Origin: Paenibacillus sp. JDR-2
Lineage (GTDB): Bacteria; Bacillota; Bacilli; Paenibacillales; Paenibacillaceae
Direction: 5' to 3'
Assembly (NCBI RefSeq): GCF_000023585.1
Contig: NC_012914.1
Coordinates: forward strand, 6,021,501-6,085,500
Length of the DNA: 64,000 nucleotides
Made by a program: the position numbers and the translations under genes. The notes beneath the pieces were generated by a model that saw nothing but the letters and a program-made list of their open reading frames with translations, searched no databases and was not told the origin of the DNA. Within the stretch, counting starts at the first letter, position 1, and each line of letters opens with the position of its first letter. Positions 42,777 to 52,161 of the stretch are shown here, in pieces.

Positions 42777-43607
42777 TTATCCTTTTGTAGCACTGAAGGC
42801 GATCCCTTCAATAAACTGTTTTTGGAAGATAAAGAAAAGAATAATCATTGGAACGACCGCCATAAAGGCGCCTGCCATTAACACCGGATAGTCCGTCCCG
42901 AACATGGACACTAGCGTCGCTATGCCCGATGACAGGGTCATCTTCTCGGGAGAGCTGTTGATAATAAGCGGCCATTGCAGTTCATTCCAAGCCCATTGCA
43001 GTTGAATAATGACAATGGCTACCAAAGCTGACCTGACTAAAGGAAGCATGATATGCCAATAAATTTGAAACGGATTGCAGCCATCCAGAACGGATGCTTC
43101 CTCCAGCTCCTTGGATATGCTCATGAAAAATTGCCTTAGAAGAAAAGTAGCAAAAGGGCTGATCAAAGAAGCAATCCACAAAGCGGTAACGGTGTTGACG
43201 AGTCCGAGTTCACTCATCATCATATATTGCGGCGTATAGAACACGGGATTCGGCACCATCATGACCGAGAGAAGCAAGATAAACAGAATCGAGCTCCCCG
43301 GAAAACGGATCCGGGCAAAAGCATAAGCTGCCATCGAACTAAAGATAACGGGAAACACGGTCTTCATTACTGCAGATATAATCGTGTTAAGGTAATAATG
43401 CGGGAACTCCGATTGCTTAATCGCCTCAATATATCCTCTTAAGCTGGGGGCATCCGGTAAATAACGGATCGGAATCTGCGTGGCTTCCGTCGTTGTCTTC
43501 AGCGAAGTCAACACCATCCATACAAACGGAACGAGCATAGCGATGGCGCTGATAATAAGAATAATGTGAACAACCAAGTGAGCTTTCCTCGCCGATGAGC
43601 TGATCAT
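42777..43607 (-). CDS. Carbohydrate ABC permease (MalG/AraQ-like)
   Basis: A 276-residue membrane subunit with six helices. The EAA loop reads EEASVLDGCNPFQIYWHIMLP, and the C-terminus KQFIEGIAFSATKG is the family ending. The start at 43607 has AGGGGG 11 bases upstream; an ATG at 43646 lies inside the preceding permease gene. It is the third gene of the importer operon (binding protein, MalF-like, MalG-like). The S-layer protein gene follows on the same strand. Confidence 0.92.
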   Translation of the reverse strand: MISSSARKAHLVVHIILIISAIAMLVPFVWMVLTSLKTTTEATQIPIRYLPDAPSLRGYIEAIKQSEFPHYYLNTIISAVMKTVFPVIFSSMAAYAFARIRFPGSSILFILLLSVMMVPNPVFYTPQYMMMSELGLVNTVTALWIASLISPFATFLLRQFFMSISKELEEASVLDGCNPFQIYWHIMLPLVRSALVAIVIIQLQWAWNELQWPLIINSSPEKMTLSSGIATLVSMFGTDYPVLMAGAFMAVVPMIILFFIFQKQFIEGIAFSATKG

Positions 43608-43627
43608 AGTTGCGTCTTCCCCCTTCC

Positions 43628-44506
43628 TCAGTCGTAGACGACCCATTTTTTCTGGAATGCGAATTGAATGCCTGTCAGCGCAAGGTTAATCACCAGCAGA
43701 ATATTGATAATGGCAGCGCCGTAATTGCGGTCATTATAAATGAAGCTGTTTTGGTAATAGGCATACACAAGAGAGCGAACCGACGGAAGCGCGACATTCG
43801 TCTTTCCGATAATCAGATAGATCGAGTCGAAGATTTGCGTAGCTCCAATTAATAGAATGATACTGGTGAAAAACAGAGTTGGCGTTAGCATCGGAATGGT
43901 AATATACCGAAACTTGTTGAATCGCTTGGCGCCGTCGATATCCGCCGCTTCATACAGCGATTTCGGAATTCCTTGCAAGCCTGCGAGAACAAGCAGCATA
44001 TTCATGCCGATTGCCCCCCATACGCCTACGATAACAAGCACAAGCATGGCATAATTGCCATTGGACAGCCATGCGATATGCGTTCCCAATAAATGGTTGA
44101 TGAGGCCGAAGTCCTTGGCGAACAAGACCACCCATACCATCGCTGCCGCGGCAGGCATCGTTACTTGAGGCAAGAAAAATATGACGCGATAAAGGGAAAC
44201 CCCTTTGATCTTCGTATTCAGCAGTACGGCAAACAAGGTTGAGAGCACAAGCGTAAGGGGTACAAACATAGCTACATAAACTAAGGTGTTGCGCAGATTC
44301 TGCCAAAACTCTTTATCCCGGAATAACTTCGCATAGTTATCGAATCCAACCCAATGATTGACGGTCCCGAAATTTTCCGAATGCTGGAAGCCTAACAGGA
44401 TCGATTGGATAACCGGCCAACCCCAGAAAACCAATGTGCCTATGAGAGTCGGCGCGATCATGAAATAAGCCCACACATACCTGCTTCTGGAATTCAATTT
44501 CACCAC
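43628..44506 (-). CDS. Carbohydrate ABC permease (MalF/UgpA-like)
   Basis: A 292-residue membrane subunit with six helices beginning at YFMIAPTLIGTLVFWGWPVI. The EAA loop is YEAADIDGAKRFNKFRYITIP. It partners the MalG-like gene 20 bases downstream and the binding protein 74 bases upstream. Together they would import an oligosaccharide released by the surface enzymes of this locus, with an ATPase from elsewhere. Confidence 0.92.
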   Translation of the reverse strand: MVKLNSRSRYVWAYFMIAPTLIGTLVFWGWPVIQSILLGFQHSENFGTVNHWVGFDNYAKLFRDKEFWQNLRNTLVYVAMFVPLTLVLSTLFAVLLNTKIKGVSLYRVIFFLPQVTMPAAAAMVWVVLFAKDFGLINHLLGTHIAWLSNGNYAMLVLVIVGVWGAIGMNMLLVLAGLQGIPKSLYEAADIDGAKRFNKFRYITIPMLTPTLFFTSIILLIGATQIFDSIYLIIGKTNVALPSVRSLVYAYYQNSFIYNDRNYGAAIINILLVINLALTGIQFAFQKKWVVYD

Positions 44507-44580
44507 TCCCTATTCATCGGAGACGTTCCTGACAGCAGGAACGTCTCCCGAATTCCTTTTTAATTTGGCTTTAACGACAC

Positions 44581-45915
44581 TTACTTTGTATCCGCGATTG
44601 CTTGATTCATCATCTCCGCAACCTTCTTGGCGCCTTCTTCTACCGAGATGGCTCCGCCCCATGCCTGCGACATAATCTCAGGCTCTTTCGCGAACCATAC
44701 CGGATACGACATCGAGCCGCTTGGATACGGAGTTGCGTCGGCTACTTGCTCCGTGAATACTTTCAGATTCAGATACGGTCTCGATGTCAGCCATGCATCC
44801 TGCGTGCCGTTGTATGCCGGAATAGCCGCGCCCATTTCCGCCGTAATTTCCGCTGCTTTTTGCGATCCCAGGAACTTGAGGAACAACCAAGCCTCATCTT
44901 TGTTTTTGCCGCTTGCGGACATCACGTTGCCGAGGCCGTTAATGATATTGGCTCTTTTCACTTTACCCATTGGCAGTTTCGCCCAATCCCATTTCCCCTT
45001 GACAATGTCGCTGCTGTCGATATCGCTGATCCGCCAGGATCCGTCGAAAATCATCGCTAACTTGCCGGACTTGAACATCTCGGTTGCTTCCATATCCGTC
45101 ATTTGCTGATGAGTTGGAGAAGCGCCGTCAACCGTCATTTGATAACGGGCTTGCAAAGCTTCGATAGAAGCCGGATCATCGTACCCCGATTTGCTCATAT
45201 CATCGGAAATGATTTTACCGCCATTAGCCAGCATGTCGTTCCAATAGCCGGTTTGCGTATCCATTTTGGCTCCAAAACCATAGATGCCTTTATCAGGCTG
45301 GCTCAGCTGCTTGGCTACCTCGGCCAGCTTGGCATAAGTCCAAGTGTCGTCCGGATAAGGGATACCCGCTTGGTCGAACAGCTCTTTGTTGTAAGCAAGA
45401 CCGATAGTATCGAAATCTTTAGGAATACCATAGTTCTCGCCGTTCAGCGTATAAATAGAAGCAAGATTCGCCGCGTAATTATTGAGATCGATTTCGCCGG
45501 CAGCTACTTTGCTTGTGATCGGCTCAAGGAATTTACCGGATGCGTAAGTTGCGAATTGACCTCCGTGCATCCAGAACACGTCCGGCAGCGTCCCCGCAGG
45601 TGCGGCAGCGGACATTTTTGTCCAATAGTCGCCCCATGGAATAACTTCGACCTTAACCTTGATGTTTGGGTTTTGCGCCGTAAATTCTTTTGCGATCGCT
45701 TCCATTGCGGGCTGCTGAATTTTATCCCAGATAGCATAGGTAAGCGTTACGTTCTTTTTAGGTGCATCCGTTGCCTCACCGGCATTGCCGTTCTTGCTGT
45801 CGTCCGGTTTGTTAGTTGGCGCGTTGTTCGAGCTGTTGCTGCATGCAGCGGTAATTAAGGAAAGAACCATCAAGACAAGCACGAGCATGAATGAAAATTT
45901 GTTTCTTTTCACCAT
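44581..45915 (-). CDS. ABC sugar-binding lipoprotein (cluster B)
   Basis: A 444-residue solute-binding lipoprotein. The signal peptide ends at lipobox ITAAC near residue 24, followed by an Asn/Ser-rich tether. YAIWDKIQQPAMEAIAKEFTAQNPNIKVKV is interrupted here as AIWDKIQQPAMEAIAK, the usual first motif, and DVFWMHGGQFATY, IPKDFDTIGLAYNKELFDQAG and FLKFLGSQKAAEI follow. The ATG at 45915 has AGGGGG 7 bases upstream; the open frame further upstream has no signal. It heads the importer operon and is divergent from the GH31 gene. Confidence 0.92.
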   Translation of the reverse strand: MVKRNKFSFMLVLVLMVLSLITAACSNSSNNAPTNKPDDSKNGNAGEATDAPKKNVTLTYAIWDKIQQPAMEAIAKEFTAQNPNIKVKVEVIPWGDYWTKMSAAAPAGTLPDVFWMHGGQFATYASGKFLEPITSKVAAGEIDLNNYAANLASIYTLNGENYGIPKDFDTIGLAYNKELFDQAGIPYPDDTWTYAKLAEVAKQLSQPDKGIYGFGAKMDTQTGYWNDMLANGGKIISDDMSKSGYDDPASIEALQARYQMTVDGASPTHQQMTDMEATEMFKSGKLAMIFDGSWRISDIDSSDIVKGKWDWAKLPMGKVKRANIINGLGNVMSASGKNKDEAWLFLKFLGSQKAAEITAEMGAAIPAYNGTQDAWLTSRPYLNLKVFTEQVADATPYPSGSMSYPVWFAKEPEIMSQAWGGAISVEEGAKKVAEMMNQAIADTK

Positions 45916-45942
45916 TTGATATCCCCCTAATGAATTGTTTAG

Positions 45943-45955
45943 GCAAAAATTTTGC
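45943..45955. promoter_or_regulatory. AT-rich palindrome near the importer start
   Basis: GCAAAAATTTTGC is an odd perfect palindrome 28 bases upstream of the importer start. It resembles the half-sites of the two longer palindromes in this locus but is less similar. Possible third operator. Confidence 0.3.
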
Positions 45956-46111
45956 ATAAACTCTATCGTTTGCATCACCATTGCCTCTTTACACATTTAG
46001 TCTAATCGATCTCTACAAACGCTTTAAATGCCTCATTTTTAAGATTGCATGCCTTATTATTAAGATGAAAAAAGGTTTGCATTCAAATATAGATTCCTCC
46101 ATAATATCAGT

Positions 46112-46132
46112 AAATAATTGCGCAAATTATTT
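46112..46132. promoter_or_regulatory. Candidate LacI-type operator before the GH31 gene
   Basis: AAATAATT, GCGCA, AATTATTT: 8-base perfect arms around a GC core, 28 bases upstream of the GH31 start. The site at 52036-52061 has the same TTGCGCAA core and similar arms. Confidence 0.6.
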
Positions 46133-46159
46133 CATAAAACAAATTTGGGAGTGTCTACT

Positions 46160-47695
46160 ATGACAATTACTGCACTGCAACGGGAGCCCGGGGAATTCTG
46201 GTGGGGAGGCGTTATCAATGAGGGCCACCTTATGCCGTTTGGCGATCGGCCGCATTCGCGCGACCTGCGTTTGACCGACGATAACCAAGCTTCCCCCTTA
46301 TTGCTGTCTAATCGAGGAAGATATATTTGGTCCGAAGAGCCGTTTGCCTTCTCCTTTAATGAGAGTACCGTGACAATCGATCACCCGCAGAAGATCACGA
46401 TTGAAGAAGGTCACTTCACCCTTCAAGGCGCTTACCGGCATGCCTGCGTTAACCATTTCCCGCCTTCCGGCGTTACGCCGGACGAAATTGCCTTTACGGC
46501 GCCGCAATACTGCACTTGGGTGGAAATGTTCTATGAGCCGACGCAAGAGAAGCTTATTCATTACGCGCAATCTATTATTGAAAACGGCTTTCCTCCAGGC
46601 GTCCTGATCATTGACGATAATTGGATGCAGGATTACGGAACCTGGGATTTCGAGAAGCACCGTTTCCCCGATCCCGCCAGGATGATTCAAGCTCTGCATG
46701 AATTGGGATTTAAGGTGATGCTGTGGGTATGCCCGTATGTGAGTCCTGACAGCATCACTTTCCGGCAATTATTGAGCCAAGATCTCTTGATGAAGCATGC
46801 AGACGGCACGCCTGTTTTAAGAAGATGGTGGAATGGGTACAGCGGGGTCGTTGATTATACCCGCGCGGAAGGCTCCGCATGGTTCAAACGGCAGCTGGAC
46901 AGGCTGATCCAAGATTACGGGGTTGACGGCTTCAAGCTTGACGCGGGAGAACCTATACTGCCAGGCCTGCTGAATGACGTTTCCCGGGACGTCGAATGGT
47001 CGCGCCCTATTCTCCCCATGGAAGATTGCGAAGCTTACGCGCGATTGGGAATCGGATACGGGCTCAGCGAGCTGCGGATGTGCTGGAAGCTAGGAGGCCA
47101 AGCGCTTATTCAGCGGCAGCGCGATAAGACGCACACGTGGGATGCGACAGGGCTTGGGGGACTCATCCCCAATGCCATCGCTCAAGGTTTAATGGGATAT
47201 GCCTATAATTGTCCCGATATGATTGGCGGAGGAATGGACGGCGACATCAACTCGCCTGATTTCCGATTCGATTCCGAACTTTTTATCCGTTTTGTTCAAT
47301 GCTCGGCATTATTCCCCGCTATGCAGTTCTCCATGGCTCCTTGGCGGGTTCTCAGCGGTGAAGAATTGTCCTGGTGCATGGATGCGGTACAGCTACGGAC
47401 GAAGCTTGGCCCTGGGCTCGCCGAGCTTGCGAATCAAGCTGCTGAAGATGGACTGCCTATCCTGCGCAGCTTGGAATTTGTTTTTCCGAATCAAGGCTAC
47501 CACACGATCCAGGATCAATTCATGGTTGGCGACTCCATTCTGGTAGCCCCTGTCTTAATGAAAGGACAACTTATTAGAATGATCCAATTCCCGGAAGGTC
47601 GTTGGCTCGGCGATGACGAAAGTGTAGTAGAAGGCCCTATCCAGCTAGAAGTACATGCGCCGCTGTCCCGATTGCCGTGGTATCGAAAAATCTAA
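46160..47695 (+). CDS. GH31 family glycoside hydrolase, cytoplasmic
   Basis: A 511-residue retaining alpha-glycosidase. The short N-terminal beta part is followed by the TIM barrel: GVLIIDDNWMQDYGTWDFEKH, GFKVMLWVCPYVSPDS, YGVDGFKLDAGE (nucleophile Asp), a region THTWDATGLGGLIPN where the acid Asp is expected, and YNCPDMIGGG. It lacks a signal peptide, so it should act on imported oligosaccharide. GGGAG is 8 bases before the ATG at 46160. Substrate (galactoside, glucoside or xyloside) cannot be settled. It shares an operon with the oxidoreductase 29 bases downstream. Confidence 0.88.
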   Translation: MTITALQREPGEFWWGGVINEGHLMPFGDRPHSRDLRLTDDNQASPLLLSNRGRYIWSEEPFAFSFNESTVTIDHPQKITIEEGHFTLQGAYRHACVNHFPPSGVTPDEIAFTAPQYCTWVEMFYEPTQEKLIHYAQSIIENGFPPGVLIIDDNWMQDYGTWDFEKHRFPDPARMIQALHELGFKVMLWVCPYVSPDSITFRQLLSQDLLMKHADGTPVLRRWWNGYSGVVDYTRAEGSAWFKRQLDRLIQDYGVDGFKLDAGEPILPGLLNDVSRDVEWSRPILPMEDCEAYARLGIGYGLSELRMCWKLGGQALIQRQRDKTHTWDATGLGGLIPNAIAQGLMGYAYNCPDMIGGGMDGDINSPDFRFDSELFIRFVQCSALFPAMQFSMAPWRVLSGEELSWCMDAVQLRTKLGPGLAELANQAAEDGLPILRSLEFVFPNQGYHTIQDQFMVGDSILVAPVLMKGQLIRMIQFPEGRWLGDDESVVEGPIQLEVHAPLSRLPWYRKI

Positions 47696-47724
47696 ATCGT
47701 TGCTTCGAGGAGGGTGATCTTTAC

Positions 47725-49026
47725 ATGAAAAAAATCAAACTAGCCGTTATAGGAGCAGGTGCGCGAGGTTTCCTGTCCTATATGCCGTATGTTCAAAGAT
47801 TTCCGAGCGAGGTTGAGGTGGTCGCGGTTGCGGAACCTAACCAAGAGAGAAGAACGAGATTTGCGGAAGCGTTAAACTTAACTTCGGATCAGCTCTATTC
47901 AACATGGGAAGAATTGCTGGACGAACCTAAGCTTTGCGATGCGCTACTTATCTGCACACAGGATCAGATGCATTACGAGCCTACGGTTGCCGCTCTCCGC
48001 AAGGGGTATCATGTCTTACTAGAGAAACCGATGTCGAACAGCCCAAGCGAGTGCGTAGCGATGGAGGCTGTCGCCCGCGAAGAAGGACGTTTGCTCTCTA
48101 TCTGTCACGTTTCGAGATATACCCCTTTCTGGCAAAAAATGAAGCAGCTTATTCAAGACGGTTCCATCGGGAACGTCATGTCCATTCAACATAACGAAAA
48201 CGTCGGTTACCTCCATTACGCTCATAGCTTTGTGCGGGGCAACTGGCGAAACGATACGCTTTCCAGTCCAATGATTTTGGCCAAATCCTGCCACGACATG
48301 GATCTCATTCGCTGGCTTGTTGATGCCGATTGCGCGAAGGTCAGTTCCTTCGGATCGTTAAGCCACTTCCGGATTGAAAACGCGCCCGAAGGGTCGACGG
48401 ACCGCTGCACGGATGGCTGCGAAGTAGAATCCACCTGTCCTTATTCGGCATTGCAATTCTACATGCAAGACACGAAAGCGAATCATTTTGCGGCGCTTAT
48501 CGCGGATCCGCCTACCGAAACGAATAGAATGAAGGCGATTTTGGAAGGCCCTTATGGCAAATGTGTCTACAGAACGGATAATAACGTCGTTGATCATCAA
48601 ACGGTAAACATGGAATTCGAGAATGGCGTTACCGTTATGTTCAGCATGAGCGGGTTTACGCGGGATATTAACCGCATCGTTCAAATCATGGGGACCAAAG
48701 GGGAAATTCGAGGCGATCTCTTAAACGGCCGTATCGAACTATTCGATTTCTCATCCGGCACGCAGTCGGTTATTCAAATTCCTAACAGCCAAAGCGGTCA
48801 TCAAGGAGGCGACGACGGAATCATGCGGCAATTCGTGTCCGATCTGCGGCATGAAAGGTATATAGATACCTTGACCTCTGCGCAAGCCTCTCTGGAGAGC
48901 CACTTAATGGCCTTTGCTGCCGAGAATTCAAGGCTGAATGGCGGCGCCCTTGTCGACATGAAGCTCTTCCGTCAATCTTTTGCATCAAATGAAACCGTAG
49001 CTATGCCAAGCGATACCGCGGTATAA
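47725..49026 (+). CDS. Gfo/Idh/MocA family oxidoreductase
   Basis: A 433-residue NAD(P)-dependent sugar dehydrogenase-like enzyme. The Rossmann motif is KLAVIGAGARGF, the catalytic-region motif is LLEKPMSNSP (Lys-Pro pair), and SICHVSRYTPFW and SCHDMDLIRWLVD follow. The insert SLSHFRIENAPEGSTDRC, CEVESTCPYS is a cysteine-bearing loop seen in related sugar oxidoreductases. GGAGG is 10 bases before the ATG at 47725. It likely oxidises or rearranges a sugar freed by GH31. A strong terminator follows. Confidence 0.9.
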   Translation: MKKIKLAVIGAGARGFLSYMPYVQRFPSEVEVVAVAEPNQERRTRFAEALNLTSDQLYSTWEELLDEPKLCDALLICTQDQMHYEPTVAALRKGYHVLLEKPMSNSPSECVAMEAVAREEGRLLSICHVSRYTPFWQKMKQLIQDGSIGNVMSIQHNENVGYLHYAHSFVRGNWRNDTLSSPMILAKSCHDMDLIRWLVDADCAKVSSFGSLSHFRIENAPEGSTDRCTDGCEVESTCPYSALQFYMQDTKANHFAALIADPPTETNRMKAILEGPYGKCVYRTDNNVVDHQTVNMEFENGVTVMFSMSGFTRDINRIVQIMGTKGEIRGDLLNGRIELFDFSSGTQSVIQIPNSQSGHQGGDDGIMRQFVSDLRHERYIDTLTSAQASLESHLMAFAAENSRLNGGALVDMKLFRQSFASNETVAMPSDTAV

Positions 49027-49035
49027 AAAACGAAA

Positions 49036-49072
49036 AGGCTGGCCCGCGTAACGGCGGGCCAGCCTATTTTTT
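49036..49072. terminator. Bidirectional terminator between convergent genes
   Basis: AGGCTGGCCCGC and GCGGGCCAGCCT form a perfect 12-bp stem, loop GTAACG, with T-runs on both sides. It serves the oxidoreductase (+) and the secreted DUF4832 gene (-). Confidence 0.93.
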
Positions 49073-52004
49073 ATTCGAAACGAATCTCGTCTATCCAGAC
49101 GGTACTATTGCCTCCGTGCCAGAAGGTCATCGTCAATTGTCCGGGGCTGCTGCGGTCTACTCCGTTCGACGCTAAATTAATAGCGAGATCCTTATAGCTG
49201 GTCGCAATCGTATCCCCGCTGAAATCACCTAGTGTCTTAGTCACTCCGCCAATCGTAAGCTGCATATGGTTTTGTTCGCCTCCGCTTGCGCCTTTGATGC
49301 GAATGACCAGCTTGGTGTAGCTTCCTACGTCTTGGGTAATATCCGTGCCTAACCAGCCGTTGTTGTTATACTCCAGCTTTAATGCCCCCGAATCAATAAC
49401 GCCCGCATTGTTGGCGAAGCTGTTCGCGCCCGCCCATTTGCCGAGATCATTGCTTCCCGGCCAGCTTGGAGAATTGTCGAAGTTATCCACCAGCAATATC
49501 CCGCTGCTTCCGGCATTAGTCGTTACATTAACCGCTGCGCTGGCTGCCGATAAATTACCCGCTGCATCCTTTGCTTTGACGGTATACGTGTATGCCGTGC
49601 TGGCATTTAATCCGCTGTCCGTAAAGCTGGTTGCGGTTGATGTGCCTGCCTGATTCCCGTTTCTGTAGATGACATACTGCGATACGCCGACATTGTCCGT
49701 TGAAGCGCTCCATGCCAAGCTCACGCTGCTCGAGGTTTTGCCCGATACGCTTACGTTGGTTGGCGCAGTTGGCGCCTGCGTATCACCGGTGCCGCCACCG
49801 CTGGCATTAATCTGAATACGGTCAAAGTCAGCCGCCCAACCTGTCGGGTTGGAGAAATGAATCGTGTTATTGCCTGCATTGAGCTGCACTTGCGTCTGAA
49901 CGGTGCCAATGGCCGTCCAGCTTCCCGTGCTAGGCATGTTCAGCGTAACAGGCGATCCTCCGTTAACCCGTATTTGAGCCGAACGGGCTTCGCCGCTAAG
50001 GTAAGAAACGGTCATGGTGTAGGTTCCAGCAGTTGACGCGTTTACCCCGTTAAATTGCAGCGTACCGTCATTATTGCCGACATATCCCACTTTCGAGCCT
50101 CCCGAACAGGTGCTGCACGCGGAAATAACCGCTGATCCGGTCCGCGTATTCGCTGCAGCCTCTGCTTCATAGGCCGTTAAAGTTCCGCCTCCTCCTGAAG
50201 CGCTGGTGGTCGCGGTTACAGAGCTGCTTGCGCCGGATACGTTCCCCGCTCCATCCTTGGCCTTAACGGTGTAGACGTAATTCGTGCTTGGACTTAATCC
50301 GTTATCGGTAAAGGTTGTGCCTGTCGCGGCCCCTGCCAATACTCCTCCGCGATAAACCTCATAACCGGTCACGCCTACGTTGTCGGTTGAAGCCGACCAA
50401 GTCAAGCTGACGCTGCTCGAGGTCGTACCGCTTACCGTCAGATTCCCCGGAACGCTTGGCGCCTGAGTATCCGTGCTCCCTCCGCTGCTGTAGCCGCCAT
50501 CATAAGGAGTCTGGGTCAAGCTGTACGAAAGCGTATTATCCGGCTTCAGCTGGTCGAAAGGCCCGATGTTCTGATCGGCGGGATCCATGCCGATTCCCAC
50601 TTTGCCAAGCGGTGTTCTGCCGCCCGTATAATAGTTCGAATTCGCGAATCTTGCGCTTGGCTTATAACCGGCCGGATCCAGAATGGACAGCGCTAAGGTG
50701 TAAGTTCCCGCCGGCATATTGGATGGAATGGCAAAGGCACCTGAAACCTGTTGAACGGCTGGAGCTTGATTGTATTGACGCGTCGCGCTGTTCCAATCGT
50801 CGCCCGGCATCCAGTTCCGTATGTCCGTGCCGTTAAAGATGCCCTTCCAAGCTACGGTACGGTCGCTTCGCAGCAAGCTGGCCTCCACCGGCCAGTTATA
50901 ATAGAACGGCGCCGACCCTTTGTTCACAACCGAGAAGGACACGTTCATTGACCCGCCAGGCTGCACGCTGCCTGAGTATGTAGCCTGGTTAATGACGAAT
51001 CGATAGCCGAATTCCTTCTGCATCAGCGCAGCCCCTTGCGAGACGGCGGAATTGTTCGCATCGTACAGATCGATCCAGCCGAGACTGGTTGTGTGCGTTT
51101 TTTTGATCCAATCGATCACGTAGTTCCGATGGTTCGGATCGCTTAACGTATCATCCGGGGAATCGCCGGGCTGAATATTTTTTTGCCCCCAATCGTAAGC
51201 AACCTCCCCGCCGTTAACCTGCGTTCTCCATACATTTCTCGCTGCAATGCCTTCGCCTCCCGACAGATCATCGATTAAGGCAAAGGAGTCCCACAGGAAT
51301 CCGAAGTTAAAATTCTGGAAGGTATCGGGATACCGCACCTGCACTTTTTTATTTTGAAAAGCCTGCGAAGCCGCATTGCCTAATGCGGTCTGGAAGGCGA
51401 GCGGAATCCGGTCGGTCCCGTCAGCAAGCTTATCCGGATAAATGTGATGCTCTCCCCAATTCCCCCATAGTCCCAGCTCGATGTAAGCCACTCTCGGATC
51501 GTTATCCCAAGCTTGACCAAGCTTCTGAATGAAGGCGGTCAGTCGGTTTTTCAAGGTGTCCGATGTCCATTGCGTAGCCACGTCTCCATGAGGAACACCT
51601 TCCGGCCAATATTCTCCGGAGTTCGGGTAAACGATGATTACGCGAGGAATAACCTTTTTGTTCTGACTTTCGATCCCCGCCCAGGTTGTGTTACTCCAAT
51701 CCTTGATTTTTTGGACAGAGTCTGATGCTGCATTCTCCAAATCGGTGTATTTGATGTAGTGCTTGAACACAGTGCCGTATTCATGATTCGAAAAACTAGT
51801 GTCATTCAAAAAGCGGGTTGGCCGAAATCCCATTAAAGGATTTTTGAACGCCTCTTGCGTTTCCGTCAAATTAACCGTGATTGCGCCAACGGCTGCCGAA
51901 GCCTTATCCGGGAATGGCAATGCAAACGAACCTCCCGTCAATAATACAAACGACAATAAAATGGTAAACGCTTTCAAAACTGACCTCGAACCCATGCTTC
52001 TCAT
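49071..52004 (-). CDS. Secreted DUF4832 protein with FN3 and carbohydrate-binding modules
   Basis: A 977-residue secreted protein. Signal peptide to about 38; DUF4832-type catalytic-like domain (about 45-500) with IELGLWGNWGEHHIYP (E about 186), RYPDTFQNFNFGFLWDSFA and VNGGEVAYDWGQ; FN3 (about 525-605); a CBM6/35-type module (about 615-735, YEAEAAANTRTGSA, DFDRIQI); FN3 (about 745-830); and a C-terminal beta domain (835-977) closely similar to residues 545-690 of the giant protein (ASGGEQNHMQLTIGGVTKTLG). No SLH. The ATG at 52004 has GGGAGGG 7 bases upstream. A large palindrome lies 32 bases upstream. Confidence 0.85.
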   Translation of the reverse strand: MRSMGSRSVLKAFTILLSFVLLTGGSFALPFPDKASAAVGAITVNLTETQEAFKNPLMGFRPTRFLNDTSFSNHEYGTVFKHYIKYTDLENAASDSVQKIKDWSNTTWAGIESQNKKVIPRVIIVYPNSGEYWPEGVPHGDVATQWTSDTLKNRLTAFIQKLGQAWDNDPRVAYIELGLWGNWGEHHIYPDKLADGTDRIPLAFQTALGNAASQAFQNKKVQVRYPDTFQNFNFGFLWDSFALIDDLSGGEGIAARNVWRTQVNGGEVAYDWGQKNIQPGDSPDDTLSDPNHRNYVIDWIKKTHTTSLGWIDLYDANNSAVSQGAALMQKEFGYRFVINQATYSGSVQPGGSMNVSFSVVNKGSAPFYYNWPVEASLLRSDRTVAWKGIFNGTDIRNWMPGDDWNSATRQYNQAPAVQQVSGAFAIPSNMPAGTYTLALSILDPAGYKPSARFANSNYYTGGRTPLGKVGIGMDPADQNIGPFDQLKPDNTLSYSLTQTPYDGGYSSGGSTDTQAPSVPGNLTVSGTTSSSVSLTWSASTDNVGVTGYEVYRGGVLAGAATGTTFTDNGLSPSTNYVYTVKAKDGAGNVSGASSSVTATTSASGGGGTLTAYEAEAAANTRTGSAVISACSTCSGGSKVGYVGNNDGTLQFNGVNASTAGTYTMTVSYLSGEARSAQIRVNGGSPVTLNMPSTGSWTAIGTVQTQVQLNAGNNTIHFSNPTGWAADFDRIQINASGGGTGDTQAPTAPTNVSVSGKTSSSVSLAWSASTDNVGVSQYVIYRNGNQAGTSTATSFTDSGLNASTAYTYTVKAKDAAGNLSAASAAVNVTTNAGSSGILLVDNFDNSPSWPGSNDLGKWAGANSFANNAGVIDSGALKLEYNNNGWLGTDITQDVGSYTKLVIRIKGASGGEQNHMQLTIGGVTKTLGDFSGDTIATSYKDLAINLASNGVDRSSPGQLTMTFWHGGNSTVWIDEIRFE

Positions 52005-52035
52005 CAATCATCCCTCCCATAGTGATAAAATTTAT

Positions 52036-52061
52036 GCAAATAAATTGCGCAATTTATTTGC
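52036..52061. promoter_or_regulatory. 26-bp perfect palindrome, candidate LacI-type operator
   Basis: GCAAATAAATTGC followed directly by its exact complement. The core TTGCGCAA recurs before the GH31 gene. It lies between the DUF4832 gene and the lacI-type gene, so it is a likely target of that repressor. Confidence 0.75.
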
Positions 52062-52099
52062 GTTCTTAGTATATTCTACCTGCGTTTATTTCGTCAATC

Positions 52100-52149
52100 A
52101 AAAAACAAAAATAGCCGTCCTCAGATCCGGTGATCTGAAGACGGCTATT
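52100..52149 (-). terminator. Terminator of the LacI-type gene
   Basis: AATAGCCGTCTTCAGATC and its complement pair with one mismatch over 18 bases around loop ACCG, then TTTTTGTTTTTT on the minus strand. Confidence 0.9.
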
Positions 52150-52161
52150 CGTATCCGTTAG

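Noticed and set aside
46010..46025. cre site upstream of GH31
   Set aside because: TTAAAGCGTTTGTA has two key mismatches, including the first G.
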